Shown: positions 23,848 through 34,294, counted from the stretch's first letter. The stretch is DNA of 64,000 nucleotides from an uncultured Clostridia bacterium (GCA_934281605.1 CAKQXD010000012.1:1-64000); one strand, 5' to 3'. Program-made: numbers and translations. Notes: a model not told the origin generated them from the letters alone.

Positions 23848-25155
23848 TTATTTTTTGCCAAAACGCTTTACGAGCCCCTTGCGTTTTTCCTTCGGTTCGT
23901 CAGCGTTTTCCGCAGCAGGATCCGCCGATTCTTCCGAAAGCTCCCCCGCATCGTCCTTTGCATCAGAAGGCACTGCATCCGCCATCTTGTCGGCGTCGCC
24001 CGTGTCGATATGCTCCGGCTCCATAAGCTCCGGTTCTTCCTCTTCCAGCTTCTTATCCTCTTCCTGGATCTCTTCCAGATGCTGCTGGTGTTCCTCTTCC
24101 ATAGCTGCTTCGATCAGCTTGATCTTTTCACGATATTTTCTGGTGTTTTCCCGGTCGCCTTCATCCTCATAAATCGCCATCAGTTCTTTCATAGTTTCCA
24201 GATGGCTTCCGTTGAGCTGAAGCACCTTGCGGAATGCGCTGACAGCTTCAGACCGTCGACCTGTCATTTCATAGGCAACGCCCAGATAGTAGTGGAGCGG
24301 CCACCAGTCATTGAAACGGCTGGTCAGGAACGGTTCCAGAAGGCTGATACCGTCTTCGTATTTTCCCGCTGTGATCTCATTGCAGCCAGCCTCGATCTGA
24401 CGCGGCTCCGTGATCTGATCCAGTCTCTTGCGGATTTCCTTCTTATCCTTATTATTGTGACTAAAACGCATGAATTCACGCCACGTAATATCCGCCTTGG
24501 CATACAGACCCAGATTCAGGTATGCGTAGCCCAGGTAGTAATACCCCTGCGCAAACCGAGGATGGGTTTCTACCAGCAGTTCAAACCAGTCCAGAGACTC
24601 CGCCTTGAATCTGCCTACGTATTCCTCATTTCTGCTGTGAAGATACATGGCCCGGCAGGCTCTCGCATAACTGTACATGCTGTGGAGATAGTTGTACTGC
24701 ATACACAGGGACGCACGGAAGTGGATGCAGGCATTGTCCATATCACCGCGTTCTGCAGCGTCTCTGCCTTCCTTCATCATACCTTCGTACAGCTTGTAGT
24801 TGTACAGCTTTTTCAGGATCGCTACATAGTCCTTCGTATGTTTGAAATGCGGGTCGCATCCCATGACCCACGCCATGTTTTCCGCCAGTACCAGCATATC
24901 GATACCTTCGCCGCCTGCAAAATCCTTGATTTCCTTTTTACGAAGCGGGATCGGCACGCCGCGCATCAGATCCCCCGCCTTGGATTTCTGCATAAATTCC
25001 TCGGAAAATTCCACGAATACGAACTTGTTCAGATACTTTCTGAAATACTTTCCGATCCGGTCTTCCCGAAGCTGGATATCGCATTCCTCCCGCGGTCTGA
25101 TAACAGTTCTGGTGATTCCCATGGTCTGGGCTATACTTTTCTTTTCTTTGCTCAT
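23848..25155 (-). CDS. TPR-repeat protein with acidic C-terminal tail
   Basis: A 435-residue protein. Residues 1-120 are an unrecognised N-terminal region. Residues 125-345 are helical repeats with TPR features (GDMDNACIHFRASL, FAQGYYYLGYAYLNLGLYAKADITW, WWPLHYYLGVAYEMTGRRSEAVSAFRKVL). Residues 350-420 are very acidic coiled coil and low complexity, ending in the basic KEKRKGLVKRFGKK. There is no signal peptide or membrane helix. It is the last gene of the block running from the trmH-like gene and is 18 bases from the radical SAM gene. TPRs suggest a scaffold role; partners are unknown. Confidence 0.8.
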   Translation of the reverse strand: MSKEKKSIAQTMGITRTVIRPREECDIQLREDRIGKYFRKYLNKFVFVEFSEEFMQKSKAGDLMRGVPIPLRKKEIKDFAGGEGIDMLVLAENMAWVMGCDPHFKHTKDYVAILKKLYNYKLYEGMMKEGRDAAERGDMDNACIHFRASLCMQYNYLHSMYSYARACRAMYLHSRNEEYVGRFKAESLDWFELLVETHPRFAQGYYYLGYAYLNLGLYAKADITWREFMRFSHNNKDKKEIRKRLDQITEPRQIEAGCNEITAGKYEDGISLLEPFLTSRFNDWWPLHYYLGVAYEMTGRRSEAVSAFRKVLQLNGSHLETMKELMAIYEDEGDRENTRKYREKIKLIEAAMEEEHQQHLEEIQEEDKKLEEEEPELMEPEHIDTGDADKMADAVPSDAKDDAGELSEESADPAAENADEPKEKRKGLVKRFGKK

Positions 25156-25173
25156 ACTCTACCTCTCAGAGCG

Positions 25174-26046
25174 TTACAGGGCTCTGAACCTTTCATCCTT
25201 AAACATATTGTGATTTTCCATCGCCGTTCTCAAAGTATTCATCATAGCTTCTTTATCTTCAGGCAGGTTTCCTCTGAGGGAGACGTAATTAGATGCGTGA
25301 TTGCTTCGCAGCACGCAGGTCCTGGACACATCGGCATGCTCCAGCATCAGAAGCGTTTCCGCCATGATTTCCTCCGGAGTAAGCAGTGTTAAAGTACCTT
25401 CTTCGATTTCCTTCGCCATCGGAACGTTCGGCTCCACGATCAGCGTCAGAAGCCCCACGTAAGACGGCTGCATTTCCGTGATCATCGTGCCGGTTTCGAT
25501 CGCATGATCTTCCCAGCCTTCCCGTCCTGCAAGTCCGGAAATAAACGTAACGGAAGACTTCATTCCACAGGCTTCCACCTTCTTCACGCCGTCGATGATC
25601 TGCTGGCGAGTCTCGCCCTTGCAGATTGCCTTTAACACCTTGTCGCTGCCGGATTCTGCACCTACATAAACCATGGTCAGCCCGGCGTCATACAGTTCCT
25701 TCATCTCGTCATCCGTCTTCTTGATGATGTCGCTTCCCCTTCCATAAATGGAGACGCGCTCGCATTCCGGGAAGTTTTCTTTGATATAGTTCAGGATCGG
25801 CATCAGACGGGCGTTGGAAAGCGCCATGGCGTCGCCGTCACACAGAAAGATCCGCGGCACGCTGCGGTACTGCGCTCTTGCCCATGCCAGGTCTTCCAGC
25901 ACCTCTTCCAGCTTCCGCACCCGGAACTTCTTGTTTTTAAACATCTTACAGAACGTACATTTGTTGTGGGTACATCCGATGGTCACCTGCACCAGCAGGC
26001 TGTACGCCTCGCTTGGAGGTCTGTAAATATCTCCTTCGTATCTCAT
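25174..26046 (-). CDS. Radical SAM protein
   Basis: A 290-residue enzyme. The 4Fe-4S site is the CTHNKCTFC motif near residue 25 (CxxxxCxFC-type spacing, slightly longer than canonical CxxxCxxC). IFLCDGDAMAL and TMVYVGAESGSDKVLKAICKG are typical of the Elp3/coproporphyrinogen-like radical SAM barrel. No accessory domain is attached. The reaction cannot be predicted. The start follows AAAGGAG. It sits between argS and the TPR gene with gaps of about 30 and 18 bases, so it is co-transcribed with them. Confidence 0.85.
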   Translation of the reverse strand: MRYEGDIYRPPSEAYSLLVQVTIGCTHNKCTFCKMFKNKKFRVRKLEEVLEDLAWARAQYRSVPRIFLCDGDAMALSNARLMPILNYIKENFPECERVSIYGRGSDIIKKTDDEMKELYDAGLTMVYVGAESGSDKVLKAICKGETRQQIIDGVKKVEACGMKSSVTFISGLAGREGWEDHAIETGTMITEMQPSYVGLLTLIVEPNVPMAKEIEEGTLTLLTPEEIMAETLLMLEHADVSRTCVLRSNHASNYVSLRGNLPEDKEAMMNTLRTAMENHNMFKDERFRAL

Positions 26047-26077
26047 GCTGTTCTTACTCCTTTCCTCAGGCGGTCCC

Positions 26078-27790
26078 CTACATCTTCTCCGGCGCCTTCA
26101 TGCCCAGAAGACCAAGACCGTTCTTAATAGCTGTCTGTACCGCCAGAACCAGCGCTACCTTCGCCGTCTTTTCCTTTTCATCCTCCACCAGAATATGCTC
26201 GTCGTGGTAGAACTTGTTGAATCCCTGTGCAATATCCACGATATGACGCGTCACAATGGATGGTTCATACTTTTCACCCGCTTCAGCAATCACCTCAGGC
26301 AGCGCGTACAGCAGCTTGATCAGATGATGTGCGCTTTCGCCGGTAATACACGACGCGTCGAACCCCTCCTTTGCAGCCGACACCGTTTCTTCCCCGGCTC
26401 TGCGGAGAATACTGCAAGCTCTCGCGTGAGTGTACTGCACATACGGACCCGTCTCTCCCTCAAAGTTGAGCACCTTGTCCCAGGAGAACACGTAATCCTT
26501 GATTCTATAGTTGGACAGCTCGTTGAACACCACTGCTCCCACACCTACGTCGTGAGCCGTTTCGTCCACGTTTTCCGTCGTCACATTCTTTTCCAGAATG
26601 ATCTGCTTGGTCTGCTCTACCGCTCTGTTGAGCACGGCTTCCAGGAACACCACGCGTCCCTGACGAGTGGACATGGTGCCGTCTTCCATGCTTACCAGAC
26701 CGAACGGTACATGAACGCAGTCCTTCGCCCAGTCGTAGCCCATCATCTCGATGACCTTGAACCACTGCTGGAAATGCAGGTTCTGCTGGGATGCTACCAC
26801 GTAAATATTCTTATAAAAATCATAGGTTTCCTTCCGGTATACGGCTGCCGCAATGTCTCTCGTAATGTAAAGAGTGGAGCCGTCGGACTTCTTGATCAGC
26901 GCCGGCGGCAGGTCGTATTCATCCAGCTTTACGATCTGGGCGCCGTTGTCCTCTACCAGCAGACCTTTTTCCTTCAGTTCATCCACGATCCGAGGCATTT
27001 TATCGGAATAGAAACTTTCGCCGTTATAGGAGTCGAAGGTGATTCCCAGCATATCGTACACGCGGTTGAATTCCTTCAGGCTTTCCTCGCGGAACCACTT
27101 CCACAGTTCCACTTCCTCCGGTTCACCTTTTTCCAGCTTTGCAAAGATAGCGCGGGCTTCATCTTCCAGTGCCGGATCTTTCTCCGCTTCTACGTGGAAC
27201 TTAGTGTAGTAGGACAGCAGAGACTTGATCGGTTCCCGAACAACGTCTTCTTTGTTACCCCATCTGCGATACGCACAGATCATCTTGCCGAACTGAGTGC
27301 CGTAGTCGCCCAGATGATTGATGCGGATCGTATCATATCCCAGAAAATCGTAAATTTTATAAATGGAATTTCCGATTACAGTGCTTCGAATATGTCCGAT
27401 GTGGAACGGCTTTGCGATATTTGGAGAAGAGTATTCCACGATGACTTTCCTGCCCTGTCCCACGTCGCTTCTGCCGTAATCATCGCCTCTCGCAATGACC
27501 TCGGAAACTACCTCCTGCGCCATCTCTTCTCTGGACAGGAACATATTTACATAAGCGTTTACGTTTTCTACTTTTTCAAACACAGCCTCGCTGCCGATCG
27601 CCTCTGCCAGTGTCTGCGCGATCATCTGCGGAGCTTTGCGGAAAATCTTTGCCAGCTTGAAGCACGGGAACGCATAATCGCCCATCTTGCTATCAGCCGG
27701 AGTCTCGATCATTTCCATGATCTCATCCTTTTCCAAGCCCTCTACATGAGGCGCCAGGATTTCCGCGATTTTTTCTTTATAGCTGATCAT
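26078..27790 (-). CDS. argS: Arginyl-tRNA synthetase
   Basis: A 570-residue class I synthetase. The N-terminal additional domain comes first, then the HIGH motif in SSPNIAKPFHIGHIRST. The catalytic domain includes the MSTRQGRVV segment, which takes the place of KMSKS as in many ArgS. The DALR anticodon-binding domain is at the end, with the usual LGLLGMKAPEKM-type C-terminus. Length is normal. It starts after AAGGAG, 25 bases from mutS2. Confidence 0.96.
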   Translation of the reverse strand: MISYKEKIAEILAPHVEGLEKDEIMEMIETPADSKMGDYAFPCFKLAKIFRKAPQMIAQTLAEAIGSEAVFEKVENVNAYVNMFLSREEMAQEVVSEVIARGDDYGRSDVGQGRKVIVEYSSPNIAKPFHIGHIRSTVIGNSIYKIYDFLGYDTIRINHLGDYGTQFGKMICAYRRWGNKEDVVREPIKSLLSYYTKFHVEAEKDPALEDEARAIFAKLEKGEPEEVELWKWFREESLKEFNRVYDMLGITFDSYNGESFYSDKMPRIVDELKEKGLLVEDNGAQIVKLDEYDLPPALIKKSDGSTLYITRDIAAAVYRKETYDFYKNIYVVASQQNLHFQQWFKVIEMMGYDWAKDCVHVPFGLVSMEDGTMSTRQGRVVFLEAVLNRAVEQTKQIILEKNVTTENVDETAHDVGVGAVVFNELSNYRIKDYVFSWDKVLNFEGETGPYVQYTHARACSILRRAGEETVSAAKEGFDASCITGESAHHLIKLLYALPEVIAEAGEKYEPSIVTRHIVDIAQGFNKFYHDEHILVEDEKEKTAKVALVLAVQTAIKNGLGLLGMKAPEKM

Positions 27791-27815
27791 AGTCCATCTC
27801 CTTCTTCTATGTTAC

Positions 27816-30185
27816 TCATCTTAATTTTACGACGGTCACGCCGTCTCCGCCCTCGTGGTAACTTCCCTTTCGGAAGCCCTTGACGTTTTTATTCCGTTTC
27901 AGCGCTTCCTGGATGCCTTTCCGCAGGATCCCTTCGCCGCGGCCGTGGATGATCGTGACTTCTTCCAGACCGGAAATAAAGGCGTCGTCAATATATTTTT
28001 CCACATCCATCACCGCATCGTCAAGGCTTTTTCCCCGCACATCGGTGGATGTGGATATGGTCTGTGCTTTTTTTCTGTAAAGACTGCCGTAGCTGGCCTT
28101 CTTCGGCTTCTTCTTTGCCGGCACATGATCGATGAGCATGATGTCTTTCAAGTTAACTTTGATTTTCATGATGCCCACCTGAACCTGCAGATCGCCCTTC
28201 TCATCCGGCAGCGAGATGATCTCTCCGTTCTGATCCATGGAGAGGATCTTTACCCGGTTGCCCAGCACCAGCTGCGAAGGATCCACCGGTTCCCGGCTGG
28301 TTTCCCGCTTGATGGAGCTTCGGTTTTTCTTCTCCAGCTCCCGTAGCCTGCGTCTGTTTTTATCGAAGGCAAGATTTCGCTCGCCCAGGCTCTCCAGCTT
28401 GGAAAGCTCTTTCAGCTCGTCCTTTACCTCGTTGGAAACCTGGCGGGCTTCCCGCACGATCTCGCGCGCCTGTTCTCTCGCTCGTTCCAGTTCTTTTTCT
28501 TTCTGCTTCTCGAATTTATGGATCTTCGCTTCCAGCTCTTCTCGCATCCGTTTCATCTCGATGTTCATGGCGATGGCTTCGTCCCGCTCTTCTTCTGCGA
28601 TCTTCTTGTCCTCTTCCAAAGATGCGATCACATCTTCAAAGGCAATGTCGCCGCCCTCCAGCAGCTGCTTCGCCCGGTCGATGACGCCGTCCGCAAGTCC
28701 CAGCTTGCGGGAGATCTCGAAAGCATTGGATTTGCCCGGGATCCCGATGTTCAGCCGATACGTCGGGCTGAGAGTCTCCACATCGAATTCCATGGATGCA
28801 TTCTGCACGCCGTCCGCAGAAATTGCATATTTTTTTAATTCTGTATAATGGGTCGTCGCAATGGAATAAGCTCCCTGTGCCGCGACTTTTTCCAGTACCG
28901 CGATAGCCAGAGCCGCCCCTTCCGTCGGGTCGGTTCCCGCACCCAGCTCATCAAACAAGGTCAGGCTATGAGGCCCTGCTTCTTCTACGATCTCCACGAT
29001 GGTTTTCATGTGAGAGGAGAAGGTTGACAGACTCTGCTCGATGCTCTGCTCATCTCCGATATCCGCAAAAATGTTATCGTACACCGGCACCCGGCTACCC
29101 GAATCGGCCGGGATATGAAGTCCTGCCTGTGCCATCAGAGACAACAGCCCGGCAGTCTTTAAGGTGACGGTCTTACCGCCGGTATTCGGTCCCGTAATGA
29201 CCAGCGTCTGATAACCTTCACCCAGTGCGATATTGACCGGCACCACCTTTTCCGGATCGATCAGCGGATGTCTCGCCCGTTTCAGATCCAGGATGCCGTC
29301 CTGGTTGATCTCCGGTTCATCCGCTCCCATAGCGATGGAAAGTCTTCCCTTGGCCATAAAGAGATCCAGTTTGGTCAGCAGCACCTGATTGTTCTTTAAA
29401 TCATGGTAATGCTCCGCCGTCCGTTCTGAAAGATCGGTCAGGATCCTGTTGATCTCCGCCTTTTCATCCAGCTCCAGCTGCCGCAGCTCATTGTTGAGAT
29501 TCACCACAGCCTGCGGCTCGATAAACAAGGTTGCCCCGCTGCCGCTCTGGTCGTGAACGATTCCCGGCACGCGAGCCTTATGCTCCTGCTTGACCGGGAT
29601 CACGTATCTGCCATTTCGCATGGTAACGATAGCGTCCTGCAGGATCGTCTTATTATCCGATGAATTGAGGATATGATTGACCTTTGCCTTGAGCGCTTCA
29701 TTCTGCCGCACGATAGTTCTGCGGATGGTTCGAAGCTGCGGACTGGCATTGTCCGCCATCTCATCCTCAGAAATGATGCAGCGGTCGATTTCTTCTGACA
29801 GTTCTTTATGCACGGCGATCAGTTCCGCTATGGCAAACATCACCGGAAGTTCCGGCACATCGCCTTTTAAAAAGGATCGTACCCGCTCCGCCGTCTTCAT
29901 GTTATAAAGGACTTTCAGCAGCTGTGCCATGGTAAGCGTACCGCCCTTGCGCGCCAGAGAAACAATCTCCTCAATATCATAAAAACCACCGACAGGTAAT
30001 GGCCCTTTATATTGTATGAGTCTTACCGCTTCTGTGGTTTCCGTTTGGTGCTCCCGTATTTCAGACGCATCAAGATAAGGCAGCAGCTCTGAAATAACCT
30101 TTTTCGTCATCTCAGAGCCTGCCTGCTCTCGCAGCATTTCAATTATTTTATTATATTCCAGTACATGTAACGTCTTTTCTTTCAT
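27816..30185 (-). CDS. mutS2: Endonuclease MutS2
   Basis: A 789-residue MutS-family ATPase. It has the core clamp helices, then Walker A TGPNTGGKTVTLKTAG, Walker B LTLFDELGAGTDP, a long charged coiled coil (about 510-610), and a C-terminal Smr nuclease domain with VTIIHGRGEGILRKG. MutS2 suppresses recombination and, in Bacillus, rescues collided ribosomes. Length and domain order are normal. It starts six bases after zapA. Confidence 0.96.
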   Translation of the reverse strand: MKEKTLHVLEYNKIIEMLREQAGSEMTKKVISELLPYLDASEIREHQTETTEAVRLIQYKGPLPVGGFYDIEEIVSLARKGGTLTMAQLLKVLYNMKTAERVRSFLKGDVPELPVMFAIAELIAVHKELSEEIDRCIISEDEMADNASPQLRTIRRTIVRQNEALKAKVNHILNSSDNKTILQDAIVTMRNGRYVIPVKQEHKARVPGIVHDQSGSGATLFIEPQAVVNLNNELRQLELDEKAEINRILTDLSERTAEHYHDLKNNQVLLTKLDLFMAKGRLSIAMGADEPEINQDGILDLKRARHPLIDPEKVVPVNIALGEGYQTLVITGPNTGGKTVTLKTAGLLSLMAQAGLHIPADSGSRVPVYDNIFADIGDEQSIEQSLSTFSSHMKTIVEIVEEAGPHSLTLFDELGAGTDPTEGAALAIAVLEKVAAQGAYSIATTHYTELKKYAISADGVQNASMEFDVETLSPTYRLNIGIPGKSNAFEISRKLGLADGVIDRAKQLLEGGDIAFEDVIASLEEDKKIAEEERDEAIAMNIEMKRMREELEAKIHKFEKQKEKELERAREQAREIVREARQVSNEVKDELKELSKLESLGERNLAFDKNRRRLRELEKKNRSSIKRETSREPVDPSQLVLGNRVKILSMDQNGEIISLPDEKGDLQVQVGIMKIKVNLKDIMLIDHVPAKKKPKKASYGSLYRKKAQTISTSTDVRGKSLDDAVMDVEKYIDDAFISGLEEVTIIHGRGEGILRKGIQEALKRNKNVKGFRKGSYHEGGDGVTVVKLR

Positions 30186-30191
30186 TGCATG

Positions 30192-30755
30192 CTATCCATT
30201 GATGTTCTTATATTTTTCCAGCTCCTTTTTCAGCTGAAGGTTTTCCATCTGCAGGTCGAAGAAGCTGTTTTCCAGTTCCTTGCACTTGTCTTCCACTTCC
30301 TTGACCACTTCCTCCATACTGCTCTGAGCCTGCTGTTTCGCATTGTTCACTTCATTCTGAAGCTGCTGCGTTTCGGCTTCCTTTTGCTTGATCTGATTCA
30401 GCAGATCATCTCTCTGCAGCACGATCGCCTGGGTCTCTTCTTTGTAATCCATGTAGTTTTTCTTGGATTCATCCCAGAGCTGCACGTAATGCTGTGCGTC
30501 CTTTTCCAGCTGCAGATTCAGGCGCTTCAGTTCCTCGATCTCCTCGAGGACCTCGAAATACTCGCTTGCAATATTAACAGCAGAGAGAACTGCAATATTG
30601 GAAGGGGATGCTCCGAGAGACTTTGCCGCCTCTCCGATTTCCTGCATTTTCATATCAACGTGTGCAGCCACCTGAATGATTTCTTCTTTCGGTTTATCTC
30701 CGGCAATCACATATTCCTGTCCGTAGATCTTGACGTTTACTTTGTTGGTTTCCAT
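30192..30755 (-). CDS. zapA: Cell division protein ZapA
   Basis: A 187-residue FtsZ-ring associated protein. The N-terminal globular part (METNKVNVKIYGQEYVIAGD ... AAHVDMKMQEI) is typical of ZapA. From about residue 75 to the end it is coiled coil, much longer than the roughly 85-110 residues of Bacillus ZapA. The start MET after GGAGA is chosen over a GTG two codons earlier. It lies between pheT and mutS2, a common clostridial arrangement. Confidence 0.88.
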   Translation of the reverse strand: METNKVNVKIYGQEYVIAGDKPKEEIIQVAAHVDMKMQEIGEAAKSLGASPSNIAVLSAVNIASEYFEVLEEIEELKRLNLQLEKDAQHYVQLWDESKKNYMDYKEETQAIVLQRDDLLNQIKQKEAETQQLQNEVNNAKQQAQSSMEEVVKEVEDKCKELENSFFDLQMENLQLKKELEKYKNING

Positions 30756-30786
30756 AAACACTCTCCTATCACTTGGTTTCCACCGG

Positions 30787-33243
30787 CTACATTTCGCGCA
30801 GCACAGCGTTCAGTTTATGCTCAAGAGCTTCCAGTACTTTGTTGTGTACCTTCGCTACATCCTCATCGGTCAAGGTCTTATCCTTATCTCTGTAAGTCAG
30901 GTTGAACGCCACGCTCTTCTTTCCTTCGTCTACCTGCTTTCCTCTGTAGACATCGAAAAGTTTTACGTTTTCAAGGATCTTGCCGCCTTCCTTGCGGATC
31001 AGCGCTTCGATCCTGCCGACTTCCAGATTTTCTTCTACCAGAAGAGCAATGTCTCTGGAAGTAGATGGATACTTCGGCAGCGGTGTATAAAGAATCGTTC
31101 TGTCACTGCATGCCTTAATGGCGTCAAACATCAATTCACAGCAGTAAACTCTTACGCCGTCCATGCCGTACTGTTCTGCCACGTCAGGATGAACCTCACC
31201 CATAACGCCGAGCTGTACAGGCTCTTCACCGCCATCTTTCAGCACGGAGATCCGTGCACATCTTCCCGGGTGGAAGGAACCCAGATCAGATTCCCCAGTA
31301 AACATCACACTCTTGATGCCCAGTACGCGCAGCAGTTCTTCCACAACGCCCTTCAGACTGAAAAAATCTTCATCCTTGCCGTACATACCGATGCAGAGAG
31401 CATACTGTTCATACGGCAGCACATCGTCTTCCGTTGTATTGTTTACAAAGGTATTGCCGATTTCAAAGGCGTTTACCTTATCAATATTTCTCGTGTAATT
31501 GCGGGCCAGCACTTCCATCATGTTCGGCATCAGAACCGTTCTCATAACGGAGTTTTCTTCACCCAGCGGGTTGATCAGCTTCACGAAGTTTCTCTCCCAG
31601 GAACCTTCTGCCGTACGGATGTAATCCACACCTTTCGGGCTTACGAAGGAATAGGTCTGGATCTCATTGAGACCCATGCCGCAGAGAGAATCTCTCGTCA
31701 GATCGCGCAGTGCACGTTCTTCCGGGATGCCAGCTTCTGTATTGCCCTTCGGCAGCGTCACCGGCATCTTGTCATAGCCGTAAATTCTAGCTACTTCCTC
31801 GATATAATCTTCTTCCTCCAGCAGATCCTGACGAATTGTCGGAGGAGTTACTGTCATGATATTGCCGCTTCCGGTCACTTTGATTTCCAGACTTTCCAGA
31901 ATATCGACCATTTCCTGACGTTCCAGTTCGATTCCCAGAACGTGATTGATCCGGTCTACACGGATGTCGATGGTCTTTGCTTCCTCCGGAACGGGATAAT
32001 TGTCAACACTGCCCTTGCAGACCTTGCCTGCGCCGATCAGCTCGATCAGCCGGCATACTCTGTCTGCAGCTGCTTCACAGAGGTTCGGGTCGATGCCCTT
32101 CTCAAATCTGGCGGATGCTTCGGTACGCAGCCCCAGTTTTTTAGACGTTGTCCGCACGCTGTTTCCTGCAAAGTTGGCAGATTCCACAATAATCGTCTTC
32201 GTATCTTCTTCGATTTCAGAGTTGAGACCACCCATAACGCCTGCGATAGCGATGCCGCGTTCCGCATCCTTGATCAGCAGCATATCGTCTGTCAGCGTTC
32301 TTTCCGTGCCGTCCAGCGTCGTGAACACTTCGCCGTCCTTTGCATTTTCGACTACGATCTTGCCACCCTTTACCTGATTGATATCAAATGCGTGGAGCGG
32401 CTGACCGTATTCCAGCATAACAAAGTTGGTAATATCTACAATGTTATTGATCGGGCGCATGCCTGCATACATCAGTCTCTTCTGCAGCCACCATGGGGAC
32501 TGTTCCACTTTCACGTCCGTTACGATACGAGCCACGTATCTCTTACAGCTTTCCGAATTCTTGATTTCTACGGAAACGTAATCCTTGGATTCACCTTCTC
32601 CGTCTTCGTTCTGGATCGCTGTATCCGGATAAGAAAATGGCTTCTTGAACGTCGCGGAAGCTTCTCTCGCCATGCCGACCATAGCCAGGCAGTCCGGACG
32701 GTTCGGTGTGATTTCAAAGTCAACGACAGCCTGTTTCAGCTGCAGAGCTTCTGCAAAGTCCTGTCCCAGAGGATAATCCTCTTCCAGGATCCAAATGCCG
32801 TCTTTATGTGCTACCGGCACGACTTTATCTTCAAAACCCAGCTCGCCTGCGGAGCACAGCATACCGAAGGACTCCACGCCTCTCAGCTTGCCCTTGGTGA
32901 TCTTCACGCCACCTTCCTGCTTCGGCTGCCCATGCAGCGGTCCCGGAATCCGGCTCTTGTGAAGAGCTACCGGTACCAGCGCACCTTCAAATACATTCGG
33001 AGCACCTGTTACGATCTGAATCAGTTCTTCTTCTCCTACATTGATCTGACACACCACCAGCTTATCTGCATCCGGGTGTTTTTCTATTTTCTCGATCTTT
33101 CCGACTACCACGCGATCCATTTCTTCACAGAAGTGTTCGCAAGTTTCCAGATTGGAACCGGACATGATCATTCTGTCACAAAATTCCTCGTCAGAAACAT
33201 CTATATCGATATAATCATTCAACCACTCGATTGGAACTAACAT
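30787..33243 (-). CDS. pheT: Phenylalanyl-tRNA synthetase beta subunit
   Basis: An 818-residue subunit of the alpha2-beta2 enzyme. The tRNA-binding (EMAP/OB-like) domain is near 40-150 (VVGKIEKIEKHPDADKLVVCQ). It is followed by B3/B4 editing, B5 (DIRVDRINHVLGIEL), the catalytic-like domain and the C-terminal anticodon-binding FDX-ACB domain (LPKYPSTSRDIALLV). Full length. It starts 12 bases after pheS with an AGGAGG site. Confidence 0.97.
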   Translation of the reverse strand: MLVPIEWLNDYIDIDVSDEEFCDRMIMSGSNLETCEHFCEEMDRVVVGKIEKIEKHPDADKLVVCQINVGEEELIQIVTGAPNVFEGALVPVALHKSRIPGPLHGQPKQEGGVKITKGKLRGVESFGMLCSAGELGFEDKVVPVAHKDGIWILEEDYPLGQDFAEALQLKQAVVDFEITPNRPDCLAMVGMAREASATFKKPFSYPDTAIQNEDGEGESKDYVSVEIKNSESCKRYVARIVTDVKVEQSPWWLQKRLMYAGMRPINNIVDITNFVMLEYGQPLHAFDINQVKGGKIVVENAKDGEVFTTLDGTERTLTDDMLLIKDAERGIAIAGVMGGLNSEIEEDTKTIIVESANFAGNSVRTTSKKLGLRTEASARFEKGIDPNLCEAAADRVCRLIELIGAGKVCKGSVDNYPVPEEAKTIDIRVDRINHVLGIELERQEMVDILESLEIKVTGSGNIMTVTPPTIRQDLLEEEDYIEEVARIYGYDKMPVTLPKGNTEAGIPEERALRDLTRDSLCGMGLNEIQTYSFVSPKGVDYIRTAEGSWERNFVKLINPLGEENSVMRTVLMPNMMEVLARNYTRNIDKVNAFEIGNTFVNNTTEDDVLPYEQYALCIGMYGKDEDFFSLKGVVEELLRVLGIKSVMFTGESDLGSFHPGRCARISVLKDGGEEPVQLGVMGEVHPDVAEQYGMDGVRVYCCELMFDAIKACSDRTILYTPLPKYPSTSRDIALLVEENLEVGRIEALIRKEGGKILENVKLFDVYRGKQVDEGKKSVAFNLTYRDKDKTLTDEDVAKVHNKVLEALEHKLNAVLREM

Positions 33244-33254
33244 ATGGCACCCTC

Positions 33255-34277
33255 CTATTTAAACTGGTTTATGAAACGCATGTCGTTTTCATAAAATAAT
33301 CTGATATCATCAACACCGTACTTCAGCATGGCAGCACGTTCTACTCCCATACCAAATGCAAATCCCGTATATTTTTCGGTGTCCAGGCCGCCAACTTTTA
33401 ATACGTGCGGGTGAACCATACCGCAGCCCAGAACTTCGATCCAGCCGCTGCCCTTGCAGACTCTGCAACCCTTGCCGCCGCACTTGAAACAGGATACATC
33501 CATTTCTGCACTCGGTTCTGTGAACGGGAAGTGATGTGGACGGAACTTAGTCTTGGTCTTTGTTCCAAATAACTGTTTTGCGAAGCTGTCCAGCGTTCCT
33601 TTCAGGTCTGCCATCGTAATACCTTCATCGACTACCAGACCTTCGATCTGGTGGAACATCGGGGAGTGAGTCGCATCCGGCGTATCGCAGCGGAAGCATC
33701 TTCCCGGGGAAATCACCTTGATCGGAGGCTTCGTCTTCATCAGCGTTCTTACCTGTACTGGCGATGTCTGCGTCCGCAGCAGGATATCTTCTGTGATATA
33801 GAAGGTATCTGACATATCTCTGGACGGGTGATTCGGTCCGGCGTTCAGTGCATCAAAATTGTTGAATACAGTTTCCACTTCCGGACCTTCTGCGATGGAG
33901 AATCCCATGCTCATAAACACCTTCGAGATTTCCTCAATGGTGATAGTCAGCGGGTGCTTAACGCCTAACGTAACGTCTTTACCCGGCTCTGTCACATCTA
34001 TCTTTTCCAGTTTAAACTTTGCTTCCTTCGCAGCAGCTTTCATATCTGCAAAGCGGCGTTCCAGCAGACCTTCGATCTCGGAACGCACGGAGTTTGCCAT
34101 CTGGCCTGTTGATTTTCTTTCTTCCGGTGAAAGTTTGCCCATTCCTCTGAGGATCTCGGTCAGCTTTCCCTTTTTACCCAGCAGTTTTACCCGGACGTCA
34201 TCGACATCGCTGACGGATCCTGCCTGCTGCAGCTGTGCTTTCGCTTCTTCTAAAATTTTGTTTAACTGAGCTTGCAT
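33255..34277 (-). CDS. pheS: Phenylalanyl-tRNA synthetase alpha subunit
   Basis: A 340-residue class II catalytic subunit. An N-terminal coiled coil of about 85 residues is followed by motif 2/3 regions: HPLTITIEEISKVFMSMGF, GPNHPSRDMSDTFYI, THSPMFHQIEGL and GFAFGMGVERAAMLKYG. The start MQAQLNK is chosen because GAGAGGT lies six bases upstream. No T-box leader is present; the gene follows the trmH-like gene by 17 bases. Confidence 0.97.
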   Translation of the reverse strand: MQAQLNKILEEAKAQLQQAGSVSDVDDVRVKLLGKKGKLTEILRGMGKLSPEERKSTGQMANSVRSEIEGLLERRFADMKAAAKEAKFKLEKIDVTEPGKDVTLGVKHPLTITIEEISKVFMSMGFSIAEGPEVETVFNNFDALNAGPNHPSRDMSDTFYITEDILLRTQTSPVQVRTLMKTKPPIKVISPGRCFRCDTPDATHSPMFHQIEGLVVDEGITMADLKGTLDSFAKQLFGTKTKTKFRPHHFPFTEPSAEMDVSCFKCGGKGCRVCKGSGWIEVLGCGMVHPHVLKVGGLDTEKYTGFAFGMGVERAAMLKYGVDDIRLFYENDMRFINQFK

Positions 34278-34294
34278 CGTTTTACCTCTCAATT

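Noticed and set aside
24010..25392. 460-codon open frame on the forward strand
   Set aside because: Antisense to the TPR and radical SAM genes; no protein-like motifs.
26045..27883. 612-codon open frame on the forward strand
   Set aside because: Antisense shadow of argS; the reverse strand encodes an intact, well conserved protein.
30730..33240. 836-codon open frame on the forward strand
   Set aside because: It lies exactly antisense to pheT, has no plausible domains or ribosome site, and arises from pheT codon usage.
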